Shown here piece after piece: positions 32,291 through 43,247 of a stretch of 64,000 bases of DNA; the stretch's first letter is position 1; each line of letters starts with the position of its first letter. This stretch comes from Isochrysis galbana (Eukaryota; Haptophyta; Isochrysidales; Isochrysidaceae). A model generated the notes under the pieces. That model searched no databases, had not been told where the DNA came from, and was given only the letters and a program-made list of their open reading frames with translations. The translations under genes and the position numbers were made by a program. Where the stretch lies: contig CM030932.1 of NCBI GenBank assembly GCA_018136815.1, positions 4,153,790 to 4,217,789 of the forward strand, given 5' to 3'.

Positions 32291-32392
32291 GGCTTTATCT
32301 CTCGCTCGGGTCTGGCTAGTCCATTTCTCCCTTGTGTCGCATAAGTTCTTCAGCGTTTTCCTTCAAATTCTTTCCATAGCGGTACACCCATC

Positions 32393-33545
32393 TCAAGTGA
32401 TGTTTCGTATATCTAGGCCTCTTGCCGCCTGCAAGAGGTCATCCGATACTTCTAGGTTAAAGTCTTTGTCCACCATATAAAGAGGGCTTATCATTTTCCG
32501 AATATGTTTGTTACTCGGGGCGTGCAGCCCCATGTTGTTTCGTTGTTTCTTCAGCCTTTGAAAGAAACCGACCTTCGCCGTTGCCAATAGGTGGTACCTT
32601 GTAAGAAGTAAGAATTGCCCTAAGGATCGATCTAACGGACCTACCGTCCGCGTTACCGTACTGGATGTTGTAGAAATCCGTGAGGATATACCTCCACGCG
32701 AGGATACCCAAGTATCCCGAGGAGGGGTGAGGCCTGTCCACTTGGTAGCAAAAGAGACGTTGGGCTACTTCAGAGCCCGGCCTAAGGACGATCCCCAGAA
32801 GTCCTTCTATGAATTCGAAGATGGGCTCCGTCGCAATGCATACGGCCAGGTGCGTGGAACTTTCGGGGGCTATACCGCAAAAGCGGCACGTCGGGTCATC
32901 CGCGAATCTGTTCGCCGTGGCTATCCTCCTATGTAGGATGTGTTTGAAGTGCATATACGAGTCCCTCGGTGTTAAAAAGTTGTACTTATATAGCTGCGAT
33001 ATTTGCTTCCATTTTCCTGAGATGGCCGGTAGTCTTATTTCCCATGTTAGCGTGGATTTCTGCCTCTTTGTTTTCTTCATTGCGAGGAACGCTTTAGTGA
33101 GCGCCTTGACGTGAATGTCTTCCAACGTTTTATGTGTGTCTTTAAACGTGTATTCTTGCGGAATCGGGTATGCTGTTTCGGCCGGTCCGTCATATGCTCG
33201 CCCCCATTTTAGCGGAGTGTATAGCTCTCCCGGAACCGACTGCGGGCTAACCCGCTCGTGTATATGGGGTTCTCCCATAACATTAAGCTTGACTACGTGA
33301 TAGTCACCTCTTCGGCGCATATAGTAGTTAAGTTCTTTGTCCACTAGGATTTCGCCTAAATCATGCGCGTCCGGGTCTTCCTGGGGGGCTAGCTCGTGCT
33401 CCTCCGGAGCGGGGGGAGAAGGCGCCGCTTTCTTTCTCAGAAGATCAATATAGTTGGTATTGGCTTCCGCCATTCTTGATCTGGCCCATTCGGCTAACTT
33501 GCCTATGACTCCCCACCGCGGCGCGCTGCGCAACCGCACGTACAT
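32393..33545 (-). mobile_element. LINE (non-LTR retrotransposon) ORF2 3' fragment
   Basis: Minus-strand frames (33545-32511, continuing in a second frame to 32393) encode the region after a reverse transcriptase. The diagnostic part is LTPRDSYMHFKHILHRRI followed by CRFCGIAPESSTHLAVC, the Cys/His-rich zf-RVT motif found downstream of RT in plant and algal LINEs. No RT catalytic domain is present, so the copy is 5'-truncated. Codon composition is less GC-rich than that of the host genes. Its last part is frameshifted. Confidence 0.7.
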
Positions 33546-33736
33546 CGGGATAGCGGGGGCGAGCTGTTTCTACGATTGCACGGACTTGCGCCATGTGACG
33601 CTGCCCGACAAAGGTGCGCCACGTCGATGCATTCGCGGTCGAAGTCGACAGTGCATGCGTTCAATGCATTCTTGAATCACGTAAACTCATAAACTAGGGG
33701 CTAGGGGTAAATAAAAATAGCCGTGCCCGTCGTTAG

Positions 33737-34549
33737 TTAGACTCGAGTGAATTTGGCGACAAAATCTAACAACTCAGGAGTGTCTTGTATAGTACTTTCT
33801 CCCTTCTTCACCCACACGGTCTTTCTATGTCAAGAAGCAAAACGACTCTATTCTCTATTCTCGTCAGTATCGTTCACGCCAATATATGTTCTTTGCTCTT
33901 TGCTGTCATCGAACACAATCCACTCTCCCTGTTTAATCTGGCGAAATTCATCCTCGACTACAACCCCACTTTTACCTTAGGTGTTAGGATCTGGAACAAC
34001 AACGCCCATGTGACAACGAAGAGCCTCATTGGCTAATCCGCTCCATCCGCGATGTTTGTTAAGTTTAGTTCCAAGACCAAGTTTGCTAAAGCGATTGCAG
34101 TTCGAAGTCCTTGAATGGGAATGCTTCTGATTAATTCAATTGTCTAAGGAAATGTTGTCGAGTATTGTTCGTTCCAAACACCAAAGCCATAGAGTGGAAC
34201 TACCTTCCAATCACCAATCATGCCCCTCTCTCTTTCTTCCTTTGTGTAAAGGTACTCTTTGGGCCAAGCATAAGTTTTGTAATCACTGCCAAGAAACTCT
34301 CTTTCAATGAATTCAAAGTTGTTGGTGTTGGCGACGAGCATCTCAAGATCAGGAAAGACTTTGTAGGGGTTTGGGTAAATAAAACCTGTGATGACATCCA
34401 AAGTCATGCTTTATGCAATACTTTCCGCCTAGAAATAACGTAGATAATATCACGATGACCAACATGAGAATGACTCCACTGACGATCAACCCGCGCAGTC
34501 GACCCCCTCGTCCCGTGACGACGACACCGTCTGCAACAATTCGACTCAT
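33737..34549 (-). pseudogene. Broken Asp/Asn beta-hydroxylase-like gene, AT-rich, probably viral
   Basis: Reading the minus strand from ATG 34549 gives a single TM helix (GLIVSGVILMLVIVILSTLF). The frame then breaks near 34400, and a second frame carries DWKVVPLYGFGVW. Further fragments in shifting frames carry KLNKHRGW and ANEALRCHMG, then GEWIVFDDSKE, then VVLLLDIERP, ending at TAA 33739-33737. The order and spacing of the HRGW, LRCHMG and FDDSKEH-like motifs match aspartyl/asparaginyl beta-hydroxylases, 2-oxoglutarate/Fe(II) enzymes that are also carried by large algal viruses. At least four frameshifts or stops make it a pseudogene. The stretch is far more AT-rich than the flanks, which suggests a foreign origin. 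I do not give a repaired sequence. Confidence 0.7.
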
Positions 34550-34904
34550 AGAAACGTTTGCATCTATCTAGGGACACATTTCTGGGGTTGGTGATACGGC
34601 CAGTGAAGCAAAGTTGAGGGGTAGAATGTTATAAGGGGTAAAAAAATGGTGAGGGGAGGGGGGGTAAAAAAAGGGGGAACCTCAAGTTGCACCCTCTTCC
34701 CTACGTCCTGCCTTGCGGCTTCACGCTGCCGTGCCCCTCGTACTCGTGCGCTACAATGGGGCGGTTCTTGGAGTTATTGGGGATGGGCATGGGAGTGTGC
34801 TTCGCTTGCGCCTCGGCGCCCACGCTCTTTCTCTTTCGTTGCTGGAAACCTTTACATAGGACAGGAATTTGTCTCAGTTTGAAGATTATCCGCAGCCGTG
34901 CTCA
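34550..34904. other. Repeat-like intergenic DNA
   Basis: CTGCCTTGCGGCT near 34710 and TCGTGCGCTACAATGGGG near 34745 resemble the dispersed repeat at 59033, in scrambled form. No gene seen. Confidence 0.4.
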
Positions 34905-35010
34905 CCATTTGGGTGGTAGCGACTGAATGCCGCTTTTCCACATTTTTGGTGGTGGCGATTGAAATCTTTTCCACGTAATTTTGGGTGGTGGTAAATGAAC
35001 GCTTTTCTCC
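34905..35010. repeat. Short tandem repeat 'TTTGGGTGGTGGCGATTGAA'
   Basis: Three imperfect units of about 35-40 bp, each with GGTGGTNGCGA or GGTGGTAAA followed by TGAANNC and CTTTTCC. Confidence 0.65.
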
Positions 35011-35281
35011 TTAAGGGACTAGCCATCTTCATCTTCATCTTCCCAATTGGATTTTTTGTCGAAAGGGTCAGGGGAGAGGGGTTGTAGAACGCTTGCGTGA
35101 AAGTAGTGGATCCAGGGTCGCGTGCGCGGTGAGAATATTATGCAGTTTGTTTATTCAGAAGGCCACTTCAACAACCACTTCAATGCGCTGCGGCGCCGTG
35201 TACGACGCGTGCAAATTGCAAGCTGCTACTCACGTCGCGAACTTCGCCCCGCGAATCCGAGGAAGAGAGCACTAGTAGTCT

Positions 35282-36562
35282 TCAAGACGCATCCTCTCGG
35301 TCCATGCATGAGTACCATGCGTCCCACCCCTCGCTCGACGCTCGAAATGAGGAAAATGTCGCGGCGGCTTTGCTCTCTCCAGCCGTCGACCCTCCCTGGA
35401 TCTCGAGCTGCCACTCTTCCTCCCACACCGCTTGTCGCCCCAACTTCTCTTTTGATAGCCTCTCGGAATCGCCCAACGCATCCATCAGCGCACGTGCCCG
35501 TTCGCGAAACTCCTTCTCTGGCAAGAATGGCAACTGCGATTCCCTCTCAGGGTCCTCCAGCTCCAGTCCCGGTGGCCGCTCCGCGGACAGCGCGGCAGCG
35601 ATGCGAGCGGCGTCAACAGCTGCGGACTGTTGCGCAGTTAAGAGCGGCAGCACGTCGAGAGCATCAAAAGGGGCTGCGGGCGGCGCACTCGTCGCCATGG
35701 AATCGGCATCGTCTGTGGCAACGAATGTAGGCGCGGTAGGTGGTTGCGGTAGAGGAGGGGGTAGAGCGGCGTAACCGAGACGGCATGAGAAGGGTAGCTC
35801 GGGGTCGTCACGAAGCTCCTCGTACGCGCGGAAGCCATGCTTGTAGATGCCAAGGAGGAGAAGTGCGTCGTCGCGTGGTGTCCACGAGACGGCCTCGTGA
35901 CGCCCGACGCCGCCGTGAATGGGAGGCGCTCTGAAAGATACTAATGGAGAGGCATGCCTGTAGTCCAATGGGGATGGGAGGCTACGCGTGAGCCCAACAA
36001 ACCGCAGAAGATTGTCATGGTGATCGTTGCTCAATCTATGTGCCCATCACAACTGCCCGTCGCCTGTTGGTCCTAGCCTACGAACCTTTCAATGGCGTCC
36101 GAGAGCCTCTTAAGCGCGAGAAGCCTTTGCAGCATCGATGCCCCAAGCTTCCGAACGCGCTCAGCATACTCTGCGCCTCCGGCTGAGACGAGCGGCTCGA
36201 GCTCAGTCACCTGCGCTTGGGACAAACTTGGCACCCTGCAGCCTATCTCCCGTAGCACCTCGTGCGCAGCCGCCACGTCCTCGCGAGCAGCTGTTGACTG
36301 CATGGCGGCCCCGCACGCCGCACCCGCGGGTGCTGCACCACCTTCACCNNNNNNNNNNNNNNNNNNNNNNNNNNNNNNNNNNNNNNNNNNNNNNNNNNNN
36401 NNNNNNNNNNNNNNNNNNNNNNNNNNNNNNNNNNNNNNNNNNNNNNNNCCCGGCAAGCTGCATCCTCTCCTCGGAAACGCAGCCATATGGTCGATGGGTT
36501 GCAAGTCCAATCAGCTGGCGCACTTGCAGATCGCGCAAAGCGGGTAGATCTACGGCTTCGAG
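35282..36562 (-). CDS. Chromatin-remodeller-like (CHD C-terminal/SANT-type) fragment, interrupted by a gap
   Basis: Exon pieces: 36562-36449 (after an acceptor CAACAG), then the 100-N gap, then 36348-36086 and 35930-35282. The last junction uses donor GTTCGT and acceptor TTTCAG with matching phase. The final exon contains SWTPRDDALLLLGIYKHGFRAYEELRDDPELPF, quoted here in two parts as SWTPRDDALLLLGIYKHGF and RAYEELRDDPELPF. This is the pattern of the SANT-like DNA-binding region near the end of CHD1/ISWI remodellers. Around it are predicted helices and a Glu-rich C-terminal helix (EKEFRERARALMDALGD). The ATPase domain is not in the window and the 5' end is unresolved; the next gene upstream on this strand is unrelated. 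It could be a short standalone SANT protein. Confidence 0.5.
36349..36448. other. Assembly gap (100 N)
   Basis: One hundred unknown bases inside the remodeller-like gene. Confidence 0.98.
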
Positions 36563-36640
36563 CTGTTGTTATGAATAAGCATCGGTCCGCGACCACTACC
36601 CCGCGACCAGTCGTGCCAGCCATGACCCTACTCTTGATCC

Positions 36641-38277
36641 TCAGCGCGATTTTTTGTTAATATTTTCTGTGGGATAAGCCTCTCTTGGAGCCTCCGAGGC
36701 GATTGCGACTAGGTCTTGCTTGGAGACAGACACTCGCATGCCGCCGAGGCCAAGGCCCGAGGCGACGCCAGCTGGGATGGACGGGAGCATGTGCTCCTCC
36801 GTCTCATAGTCCAAGCTTTCGCCACGCCGTGCAGCGACCGGAGCTGCGGGTAAGTTGTGGCCCTGTCGCGCCTCCCGGTCCTTGCGTGCCTTGAAGGCGT
36901 TGACATGATAGTTGCCGACGACGCGCTCCATAAAAAAGAGGCCATTCCATGAGGCGAGCGCAAGCAAGAAGCATCGAAAGCAGCGAATGTAGAGCGGGGC
37001 ATCTTGGACAAAGAGCTGAATGTATGCGAAGACTGCCACAGAAATCAGCCACGGCGCGCGGCACCAAACATTGATCGCGCTGTTGAGGCGTTTCTCATCG
37101 AGCGGCTTCATCCAGCCATGCTTCACCAAGAAGAGCATGAGGTAATCCACGCCACCCGGCACTCCACACATAAAGAAGTGATTGTAGTCCATCAAGGGCC
37201 CCACTTCTGCGGTGATCAGCAACGGACCACCTGCGTTCGGCAAGCAAAGGAGGTGTCGGTCCACTTATGATGCGATCCAAAGGTGACGCCAACAAGGCGA
37301 CCGAAATCAGCCGTCGCATGTCGTCAAGGGTAGGGGCAACTTGGAGCTACGCCGCTTTGACCACAACTCGGTGAACTGTGGCGAATAGGCTCGAAGACGG
37401 GCTGACGTACCGACGACGACCATGAGCAAATGATGCAGCCAGTCGATTGGCGCCAGCTTGTCGAAGAAAGCCATGTGATAGACATGGATGGAAAAGATGA
37501 AGGAAGCTGGCCAATGGTTGAGCTGATTCTCCGCAAGAGCGCCCAGCGGGTCCGTGATCATGTAGGCCACGTCAGGCAGGCAAAGGAGAGAGATCCACAC
37601 ATTCGCAATCGCATGGAGCCCGAACCAGCGCGCCTATGTTCATTCACAGCGGAGGGGCATGGCGAATCGGGTCGGAGGTACTGCATTTGTAGCGCCGTGC
37701 TGAAGACATGGGCACATTGCCTCGAGTTTGGCCGAGCTGGTTCGGGGGTGGCTGCAACTGACCTTTGTGTGGCGTGCGTACACGAAATCACAGACGCCGA
37801 GCGCGGCAAGCCCGAGGAACGAAGCGCAGATCGTATTCCAGGTCACCTATAAGACAAAGTGCCACGGTGAGCTGAGGCTGCCATCCTCGAAGTGAGTCCA
37901 CCTTGGCCACGTATTGGTGTCTCACCTCAGTGATAGGCCGCTTGTGGCCATAGACGCCACCAAAGCTGAAGAGCTCTCCGGAGACGCCTGTGCGTGAGAA
38001 TGCTGCGGACCCGTTGAAGTGGTAGCATGTGGCGCAGAGCGCGCCCAGCCAGCCGAGAGAGAGAGCCGCCATGCAGTACATGGAGCCGGCAGGCGAGAGG
38101 TTGCCGATGAAGCTGGGAGGGGTGGGGGAAAGAGCGGGGGAGGGGAGGGGGGGGGAGGGGGGTCGGCGGCGCGTGAGTTGTGTGTGTGCGCGCGCGCGCG
38201 CGCGTGCCACGGGAGAGTCGCGCGCACTTGGCCCACATCCCCTTCTCTGGGTCGTATCTGTGCGGCGAGCGCGGCAT
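36641..38277 (-). CDS. TLC-like multi-pass membrane protein
   Basis: Five exons (38277-38228, 38112-37926, 37846-37763, 37633-37411, 37230-36641) join with GT-AG sites and consistent phases into 377 aa. The protein starts MPRSPHRYDPEKGMWA and then has at least six hydrophobic helices, including YCMAALSLGWLGALCATCY, ICASFLGLAALGVCDFVYA, NVWISLLCLPDVAYMI and WLISVAVFAYIQLFV. The centre, SIHVYHMAFF followed by PIDWLHHLLMVVVG, resembles the paired-His region of TLC (TRAM-LAG1-CLN8) proteins, which act in lipid synthesis or sensing in ER and other membranes. The later PGGVDYLMLFLVKHGW and INVWCR regions also look family-conserved. The cytoplasmic tail is basic then acidic. The TLC assignment is by pattern only. 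Confidence 0.75.
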
Positions 38278-39070
38278 CGCGAGAGGGAGGGAGGGAGAGG
38301 GAGGGGGTGGGGGAGAGACAGAGATGTGAAGAGAGGAAGAGAGGAAGAGGGAAACAAACACCAACGGGAAAGAGGAGAGGAGGGAGAGGAAGGTGAGAGA
38401 GAATGGGGGGGCGGTGGTCTATGTATGTGACGCGGAGAGAGAGAAGGATGTAGAGTTGATGGATGAGCAGGGGTGTGAGGCGAACGGGGAGAGGGCGGAG
38501 GGCTCAGGGGGGGTTAGAATACAGGAGAGATGCGCCTCGAGTATATAGAATACAGCGAGAAGAGGGGAAGGGAGAGAGGAGAGCAAGCGGACCCCCCACC
38601 GGCCGTCCCCCCGCGCAGCCACGCGGCCGCCGCTGACGAAACCTGCCTGTCGCCGGTTCGGGGCCGGCGGCGGCAGGCAAGGGGTTTTCTTGTAGCGCGG
38701 CCGGGGGAGGCTACAAGCCAGACAGCCAGACATCTTAGAGGGTTTTTGAGAAGGTTTCACTCGGGTTTCATTCGGGTTTCACTCCGGGGTTTCACTTGCT
38801 CGACTACCGAGTAAAGCTGGGTGAAACCCGAGGAAAACAACGTTCTGCAAAATGGGAACCAGCGTTCTGCTGGCCGCGAGAGGTTTCACTGCGCCGCCCC
38901 GATGACCGTCTCTCGCTCCGTCTCACGACCATATGCGGAAGGGCCCCCACTCCCGTTTGTTTCTTCTCTGTTTACGTTATTTTAAGTCTCTCTTTATTTC
39001 GCGAATTTACCTTGAAGACCAAGGACCGTCATATGAATTTTCTCGTCGTCACCTTAAGTAAAAGTAAACG
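38278..39070. other. Intergenic, purine-rich then repeat-rich
   Basis: 38283-38450 is GA-rich. 38745-38800 holds four imperfect units of TCGGGTTTCAC type. No gene is supported; promoters for the divergent flanking genes are expected here. Confidence 0.5.
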
Positions 39071-40422
39071 ATGAGTGACGAGTTCTTCTTCTCGTCGTCC
39101 ACTTCCCTCGTTGGGGGGGAGACGAGAACAGCAGCGACGATGCCGACCCGCCCCTTCACAGCGATGGAGCTGGAGAATGCGGAGATGGCGTTGGCACTGG
39201 CTGTCGCGGTCGATGAGGATCATCAGTGGGATGAGCTCCTCGCGGGCTTCTCCGACGAAAGCGCGGACGATGAGGAAATCTTCCTCATCTCACTCGCCAT
39301 TGATCCTCTAGGCCGCTCCGCTAAGACGCGCATCGGCCCGCAGCGCCTTTCAGTTGCCCGGCTGGAGCGCGAGGCAGCTCAAGCCGGCTTGGGCGATGAT
39401 GACTTCGCCAGGGATGTTTATATCCGCTTTGGCGTACGTCTCCCCAACCTCCGCCGCTTTGTTGACGCACTGCTGCTGCCGGCTGGCTGGCGGCTGCGCG
39501 GCGGCCACGTCATGCGTGGCGAGGAGGCCGTTCTCATTACGCTGCGGCGCTTTCGAACGCCAGGTGAGAGGGCCTGCGACGCGCCGAGCATGCCTTTGCG
39601 GGTGCCATTTCACTTTCTCCCTCACTCCATCGTTCGTCTCCTTGTGCACAGTGCACAGGATCTGCAACATCTCTGGTGTGGGAGACGGGGCGCAGCGAAG
39701 CCGCCATCTCGGCAGCGCACCATGCTGTCGTCGAGCACATACATCTCATTTTCCCTCATCTTCTCGATTCTCGAGGCTTCTCCGCCTTCACTCCCCTCTT
39801 TCCCGCCTTTGCTGCGGCGCTAGTGAGGGCGGGTGTTCCCGTGTCGAATATGGTAGGCTTCATCGACGGTAAGTTGTGGCCCGTTGCACGACCCGTTCGG
39901 TCGCAAGGCGTGTATTTTTCCGGGCACAAGCGTTGTCACGGTGTGAAGGTGCAAGGAATTGTCTTCCCCAATGGAATCCAACCATGGGCCTATGGCCCAG
40001 TGCATGGATCCTAGCATGACTCCTTCGTGCTGCACGTGTCTGGTCTCCTGCACATCGTGCAATTGTGTTGCACTAGGATTGGGTGCACATATTGCTTGCT
40101 CGGTGACTCTGCTTACCCCATGTCAGCTTACCTGTACAGGATGTACAGGGGCGCGCTGCTTGCATGGCAGGCTTTCTTCAATGCCGTCATGAGCCCCTTC
40201 CGCGTGAGCGCCGAATGGGGGTTCGGGAAAGTGGCCAACCTCTGGCCATGGTTTGATCTAGCGCGTGGGCAGCAATTGTTGCGTCGTGATGTCGGGGCAT
40301 ACCTCCGGGTGGCTAATCTTTTCACCAACATGCATACGTGCTTGTACGGTAGCATTGTTTCCCACAAGTTTGGCATGGAACCTCCTCCCCTGGAGACATA
40401 CATGGCTGGGGGGCCCTTTTGA
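39071..40422 (+). mobile_element. PIF/Harbinger-type transposase gene with intron and one in-frame TAG
   Basis: Exon 1 39071-39563 and exon 2 39659-40422 (donor GTGAGA, acceptor ACACAG, phase agreement). Exon 1 encodes an acidic N-terminus and a helix-rich stretch ending LPNLRRFVDALLLPAGW and MRGEEAVLITLRRF, typical of the region before the DDE core in Harbinger transposases. Exon 2 carries GFIDGKLWPVARP (first Asp), then YFSGHKRCHGVKVQGIVFP, then HDS (second Asp), CLLGDSAYP, and SAEWGFGKV (Glu). The frame is intact except for one TAG at 40012-40014, just before HDS, where relatives have a sense codon. This copy is probably inactive unless the stop is read through or is a sequencing error. 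Terminal inverted repeats were not found. Confidence 0.8.
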
Positions 40423-40486
40423 TAGGTGATGGTCCTCTCCGTGTAGCCTCACTTACAATTGCAATGTAACAAAAACAACTGTATTA

Positions 40487-41450
40487 GTAGTGTTAGAAGT
40501 GCCGCTAAATTGCTGAGCAGGCCTCAGGTTCGGGGTCTTTTGGACAAGTACCCCCGTGAAGAGCGTCCAATTTCTAGTTGCACAGCCCCCCCCCGCCTGC
40601 CCCCCCCCCTCCCCTTCCCCCCCACCCCCCACCCCCTCTTCCCCGCCCCCCCGCCCCCTGTGAGCTATAAGTAGTAGAAGTGCCGCTAAGTTGCTGAGGC
40701 CTCAGGTTCGGGGTCTTTTGGACAAGTACCCCCGTGAAGAGCGTCTAATTTCTAGTTGCACAGCCCCCCCCCGCCTGCCCCCCCTCCCCTCCCCTCCCCC
40801 CCCCCCCTCTTCCCCGCCCCCCGCCCCCTGTGAGCTATAAGTAGTAGAAGTGCCGCTAAGTTGCTGAGGCCTCAGGTTCGGGGTCTTTTGGACAAGTACC
40901 CCCGTGAAGAGCGTCCAATTTCTAGTTGCACAGCCCCCCCCCGCCTGCCCCCCTCCCCTCCCCCTTCCCCCCACCCCCCACCCCTCTTCCCCGCCCCCCG
41001 CCCCCCTGTGAGCTATAAGTAGTTAGTAGAAGTGCCGCTAAGTTGCTGAGGCCTCAGGTTCGGGGTCTTTTGGACAAGTACCCCCGTGAAGAGCGTCCAA
41101 TTTCTAGTTGCACAGCCCCCCCCCGCCTGCCCCCCTCCCCTCCCCCTCCCCCCCCCCCCCCCCCTCTTCCCCGCCCCCCGCCCCCCTGTGAGCTATAAGT
41201 AGTAGAAGTGCCGCTAAGTTGCTGAGGCCTCAGGTTCGGGGTCTTTTGGACAAGTACCCCCGTGAAGAGCGTCCAATTTCTAGTTGCACAGCCCCCCCCC
41301 GCCTGCCCCCCTCCCCTCCCCCTTCCCCCCCCCCACCCCCTCTTCCCCCCCCCCCGGTGAGCTATAAATAAGTATTAGAAGTGCCGCTAAGTTGCTGAGG
41401 CTGAGGCCTCAGATTGGGGGTCTTCTAGACAAATATCCCCATGAAGAGCG
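40487..41450. repeat. Six-unit satellite array, about 176-bp period
   Basis: Units start with GAAGTGCCGCTAAGTTGCTG at 40496 (variant), 40677, 40847, 41029, 41205 and 41378, so periods are 181, 170, 182, 176 and 173 bp. Each has a conserved half (CAGGTTCGGGGTCTTTTGG, GACAAGTACCCCCGTGAAG) and a variable poly-C half that accounts for most length differences, ending TGTGAGCTATAAGTAG. The array begins about 70 bp after the transposase stop; the last unit is the most diverged. Confidence 0.95.
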
Positions 41451-42365
41451 TCCTATTTGTAATTGCACAGCCTCCCCCCCCCTGTGCCCCCCCCCCCCCC
41501 TCGCCCCATCCCCCTATTCTGCCACCCCCCCCCTGTGTTATCCTTGGTCGGGTGTTATCCTTGGTCCTTTGTGACCGTGTGACGTTGTTGTTCTCACACT
41601 TGACGGGTGTTTTCGATTCCTAGTCTTCCTCCTAGTCGCAGTAGTTGGGAGCTCGGTGCGAGTTCGATGCGAGTGTGTGGTCGGAAGTCGTTGGTGTCGA
41701 CGCACAAAACTTTTTTGGGTTGGGTTGGGTCGACGTTGCACGTCTGCCTGGGCTCTTCTGGAGAGCTCTCACGTGCACCGTCCAATGAAGGAGGCCGGTC
41801 CCCATCGTGCGTGTCGCGCTGTCTGTATCGTGTATGGGGTAGTGCGGGTATCTCACTCACTTAGTGGTTTTGCCGGTGTAGGAGCTTTCCCACAGGATTT
41901 GGGGCAAAGGCGATGTAGGCATAAGCATAAACACGGGAGGGCGGGATGGTGGAGGGTGTGAGTATAGAGTATACGGTAGCTAAGCGCTTAGCGGACACCT
42001 TCAAGAATTTTTTTATGGCCTTTGCCTTTGCGACGTCAACGTCTTTTGTCCGTATTTGGTTATTGGTTATTGGTTATTAGTTACAGTAACGTTTTGTTGT
42101 TGTTGTGAGGGCCCAAGAGGCAAGAGGGGGGGGTCAGGGTCAGGGTCCTAATGGCTAATGGGCCCCGGATATGTGCTAGTTGGGTGTATTGGGAACGTTC
42201 TACTGAAAAAAATCCTCAAATTTCCTCAACCGTGAGATTGAGAGATTGAGATGGTCATTTTCTAACCCCTAATATAAAACCTGTTTGACCGTTGACCGCC
42301 CTACGCCCTACGCCCTACGCCTACGCCCCACCTATTGCCTATTGCTGGGCATCACCGCGATAACA
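41451..42365. other. Intergenic, no gene seen
   Basis: Follows the satellite array. Contains GGTGTTATCCTTGGTC twice near 41533-41565, TTGGTTATTGGTTATTGGTTA near 42057 and CCTACGCCCTACGCC near 42300. Open frames on both strands lack motifs. Confidence 0.4.
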
Positions 42366-42480
42366 CCGGACGAGCCATGCGCCAACCGCGCACACACCCC
42401 ATCGCGGGGGAGGGGCTCCGTTGCCGATGAGGCGCGGTCCCTCACTCAGCACTAGGAGTATGTAGACTGCCACAACAACA
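42366..42480. repeat. Dispersed repeat 'GGACGAGCCATGCGCCAACC', copy 2
   Basis: Matches 29566-29680 in the same orientation. Confidence 0.75.
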
Positions 42481-43026
42481 AGAAAATCTTGAGCCTTGAA
42501 CGCCCCCCACCCTCACCATCTCACTATTTCCCATCGCCCCCACAAGACAAAAATACTGTTCGTACTTTATACGGTTGGGGGGGGGGCGAGAGGAGGGCGC
42601 ACGCCGTTCGTAATGTGTACTCTTAAAGAAAAAGGGAGTAGGTGGCCCGGAGAGAGAGGATTCCAAGAGACGAGAGAGAGCAGAGCACATGTCGCGGAAG
42701 AGAAGAGAGGGAGGTGGTGTAAAGAATAATTTGTACCAAGAGGAGTTGTCGCAGTGCGAGAGAGGATGACAAGAAGAGATAAAGAAGAGGCGAGGAGGAG
42801 AGAGAAGGGGGACTTGCGGAAGGAGAGAGGAGAGAGGAGAAGGAGAAACGGGGGGAGATGGGCCGCCGCTGTGGGAGAGAGAGAGGGGGGAGTAGAGAGA
42901 AGAGATCATAGGGAGGGATAGAATCGAGAGACAGGGGCGAGGGGGGGCCACAGAGGGAAAACGGGGGAGGGAGGGAAGGGTGGGAGGGAGGGGGGGAGGT
43001 GGGGGAGGTGGGGGAGGTGGGGGAGG

Positions 43027-43153
<127 letters not shown>

Positions 43154-43247
43154 GCAGCGGCGCGGCGGCGCGGCAGGCAGGGCCGGGGGGGGGGAGTCCA
43201 GAGGGTGTGTGCGCCCGAGAGAGCGAGCGGGCGGAGCGCGCGGCGGG

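Noticed and set aside
35122..35774. Plus-strand ORFs over the remodeller-like exon
   Set aside because: Antisense shadows of the minus-strand exon 35930-35282, which carries a recognisable SANT-like motif.
40487..41450. CRISPR-like array (repeat plus variable spacer)
   Set aside because: Units are about 176 bp, the variable part is only a poly-C tract, and the genome is eukaryotic; it is a satellite.
42442..42951. 169-codon minus-strand Ser/Pro/Leu-rich ORF
   Set aside because: Purine/pyrimidine-biased sequence upstream of COPB1; no conserved pattern.
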